Below, piece by piece: positions 63,428 through 64,000 of a stretch of DNA of 64,000 nucleotides. The position numbers and the translations under genes were made by a program. The DNA is taken from assembly GCA_026929865.2 (NCBI GenBank), contig CM049403.1, forward strand, positions 29,099,501 through 29,163,500. The letters run 5' to 3'. The notes below the pieces were generated by a model. The model was not told the origin of the DNA. It worked only from the letters and a program-made list of their open reading frames with translations, and searched no databases. How positions within the stretch are numbered: the first letter of the stretch is position 1; every line of letters starts with the position of its first letter. This DNA is from Hyperoplus lanceolatus. Taxonomy: Eukaryota > Chordata > Actinopteri > Uranoscopiformes > Ammodytidae.

Positions 63428-64000
63428 TTGGTCAAATTGTATCCGTGGGCTTTCTCGTATTCATCCTATATCAAAACCCGCCAACCTTTCTGAAGATGGC
63501 GATCCATTATTATTATTACTTTTCATCTGTGGGGATTTATCATAATTAGCCAACGCTCAGATCCCAATCATTTGGCTCAGAGAATCGGCACATTCGTCAC
63601 GGCGACGGGATTATGTCTTCCACACTTTTGCTGATTTGAGCATTAGCGTGTGTTTAACTTTACTTTTTTAGTCTGAGTATTTAGAAGTCTGCCTGCAGCT
63701 TCATGTAGATTTGCACACCTCTTGCTGCATTAGGCATAGGCCGGTATGCTATTCTGACGGTGGGCTATGACGAACTTAAGCAAAAGTATCACGGTATTAA
63801 GGCAATTACAGATCTCAAATGTGTTATTTTGAAAAGTGTGGGAGAAAAAAAGTTAAAAAAATCCCGGTTGAACACAATCTTTTTTATTTTTAAACAACAT
63901 AAAGAATAGTTTGAACATTAATACACGTGTATGATGACATAATACAATAAATCATTAACACACATATCTCCTTCAGTAAAAATGATGATTTATGAATATT

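Larger units (their letters stand above)
61262..64000 (+). other. lrp8: start of intron after the LA4-6 exon (open at window end)
   Basis: This intron begins with donor gtaagt and runs off the window. It holds a (GATT)n array and a degraded foldback MITE immediately downstream of the exon, a TG array at 62206-62287, and two copies of a sequence with an octamer-like motif near 63.2-63.4 kb. No further LA exon was recognised in the 2.7 kb visible. Confidence 0.75.

Overview
This looks like vertebrate, most probably teleost fish, nuclear DNA. It is AT-rich, very poor in coding sequence and packed with long (TG)n/(CA)n microsatellites, about 6% of the window by hand count. It also carries tRNA-derived SINEs and small hAT, Tc1-, piggyBac-like and foldback elements of the kinds common in fish. 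The microsatellite density is extreme even for a fish, and would suit lineages known for it such as gadiforms or clupeids. I cannot name the species.

Only one gene can be supported, on the + strand and incomplete at both ends: part of the ectodomain of an LDL-receptor family protein. There are three exons. The first, 22276-22398, encodes one LDL-receptor class A (LA) module. The second, 42713-42841, encodes one LA module. The third, 60887-61261, encodes three LA modules. All three are phase 1-1 exons with GT/AG junctions, and they read through in one frame. The 1+1+3 layout and residue signatures (acidic Glu before the fifth cysteine in the first module, GADE in the second, [11 protein letters not shown] in the third exon) fit LRP8 (apolipoprotein E receptor 2), modules LA2, LA3 and LA4-6, better than VLDLR or LDLR. 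LRP8 is a Reelin/apoE receptor of neurons and other cells.

Layout: 1-22275 is upstream, probably intronic sequence. 22399-42712 is a 20.3 kb intron, 42842-60886 an 18.0 kb intron, and 61262-64000 the start of the next intron. The remainder of the gene (signal peptide, LA1, later LA modules, EGF/beta-propeller, transmembrane and cytoplasmic parts) lies outside the window.

The introns hold about 45 dinucleotide arrays plus GATA, GATT, ATCC, CT/GA and TATAGA arrays. They also hold a 1.9 kb non-autonomous hAT element with a perfect 8-bp target duplication and a 297-bp Tc1-like MITE nested inside it. A second, nearly identical MITE copy lies at the window start. Other mobile sequences are a TTAA-flanked piggyBac-like element, a foldback MITE family with two copies, three SINEs, and a MITE carrying an exact composite ETS-CRE site.

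The more interesting signals concern splicing and genome structure. The LA2 exon sits between an upstream (TG)n and downstream (CA)n tracts that could pair in the pre-mRNA. The polypyrimidine tract of the LA3 exon is itself a (CT)n microsatellite. A ~130 bp inverted repeat brackets the hAT element. I found no convincing new protein-coding system; nearly all long open frames are Cys-Val or Thr-His frames through microsatellites.
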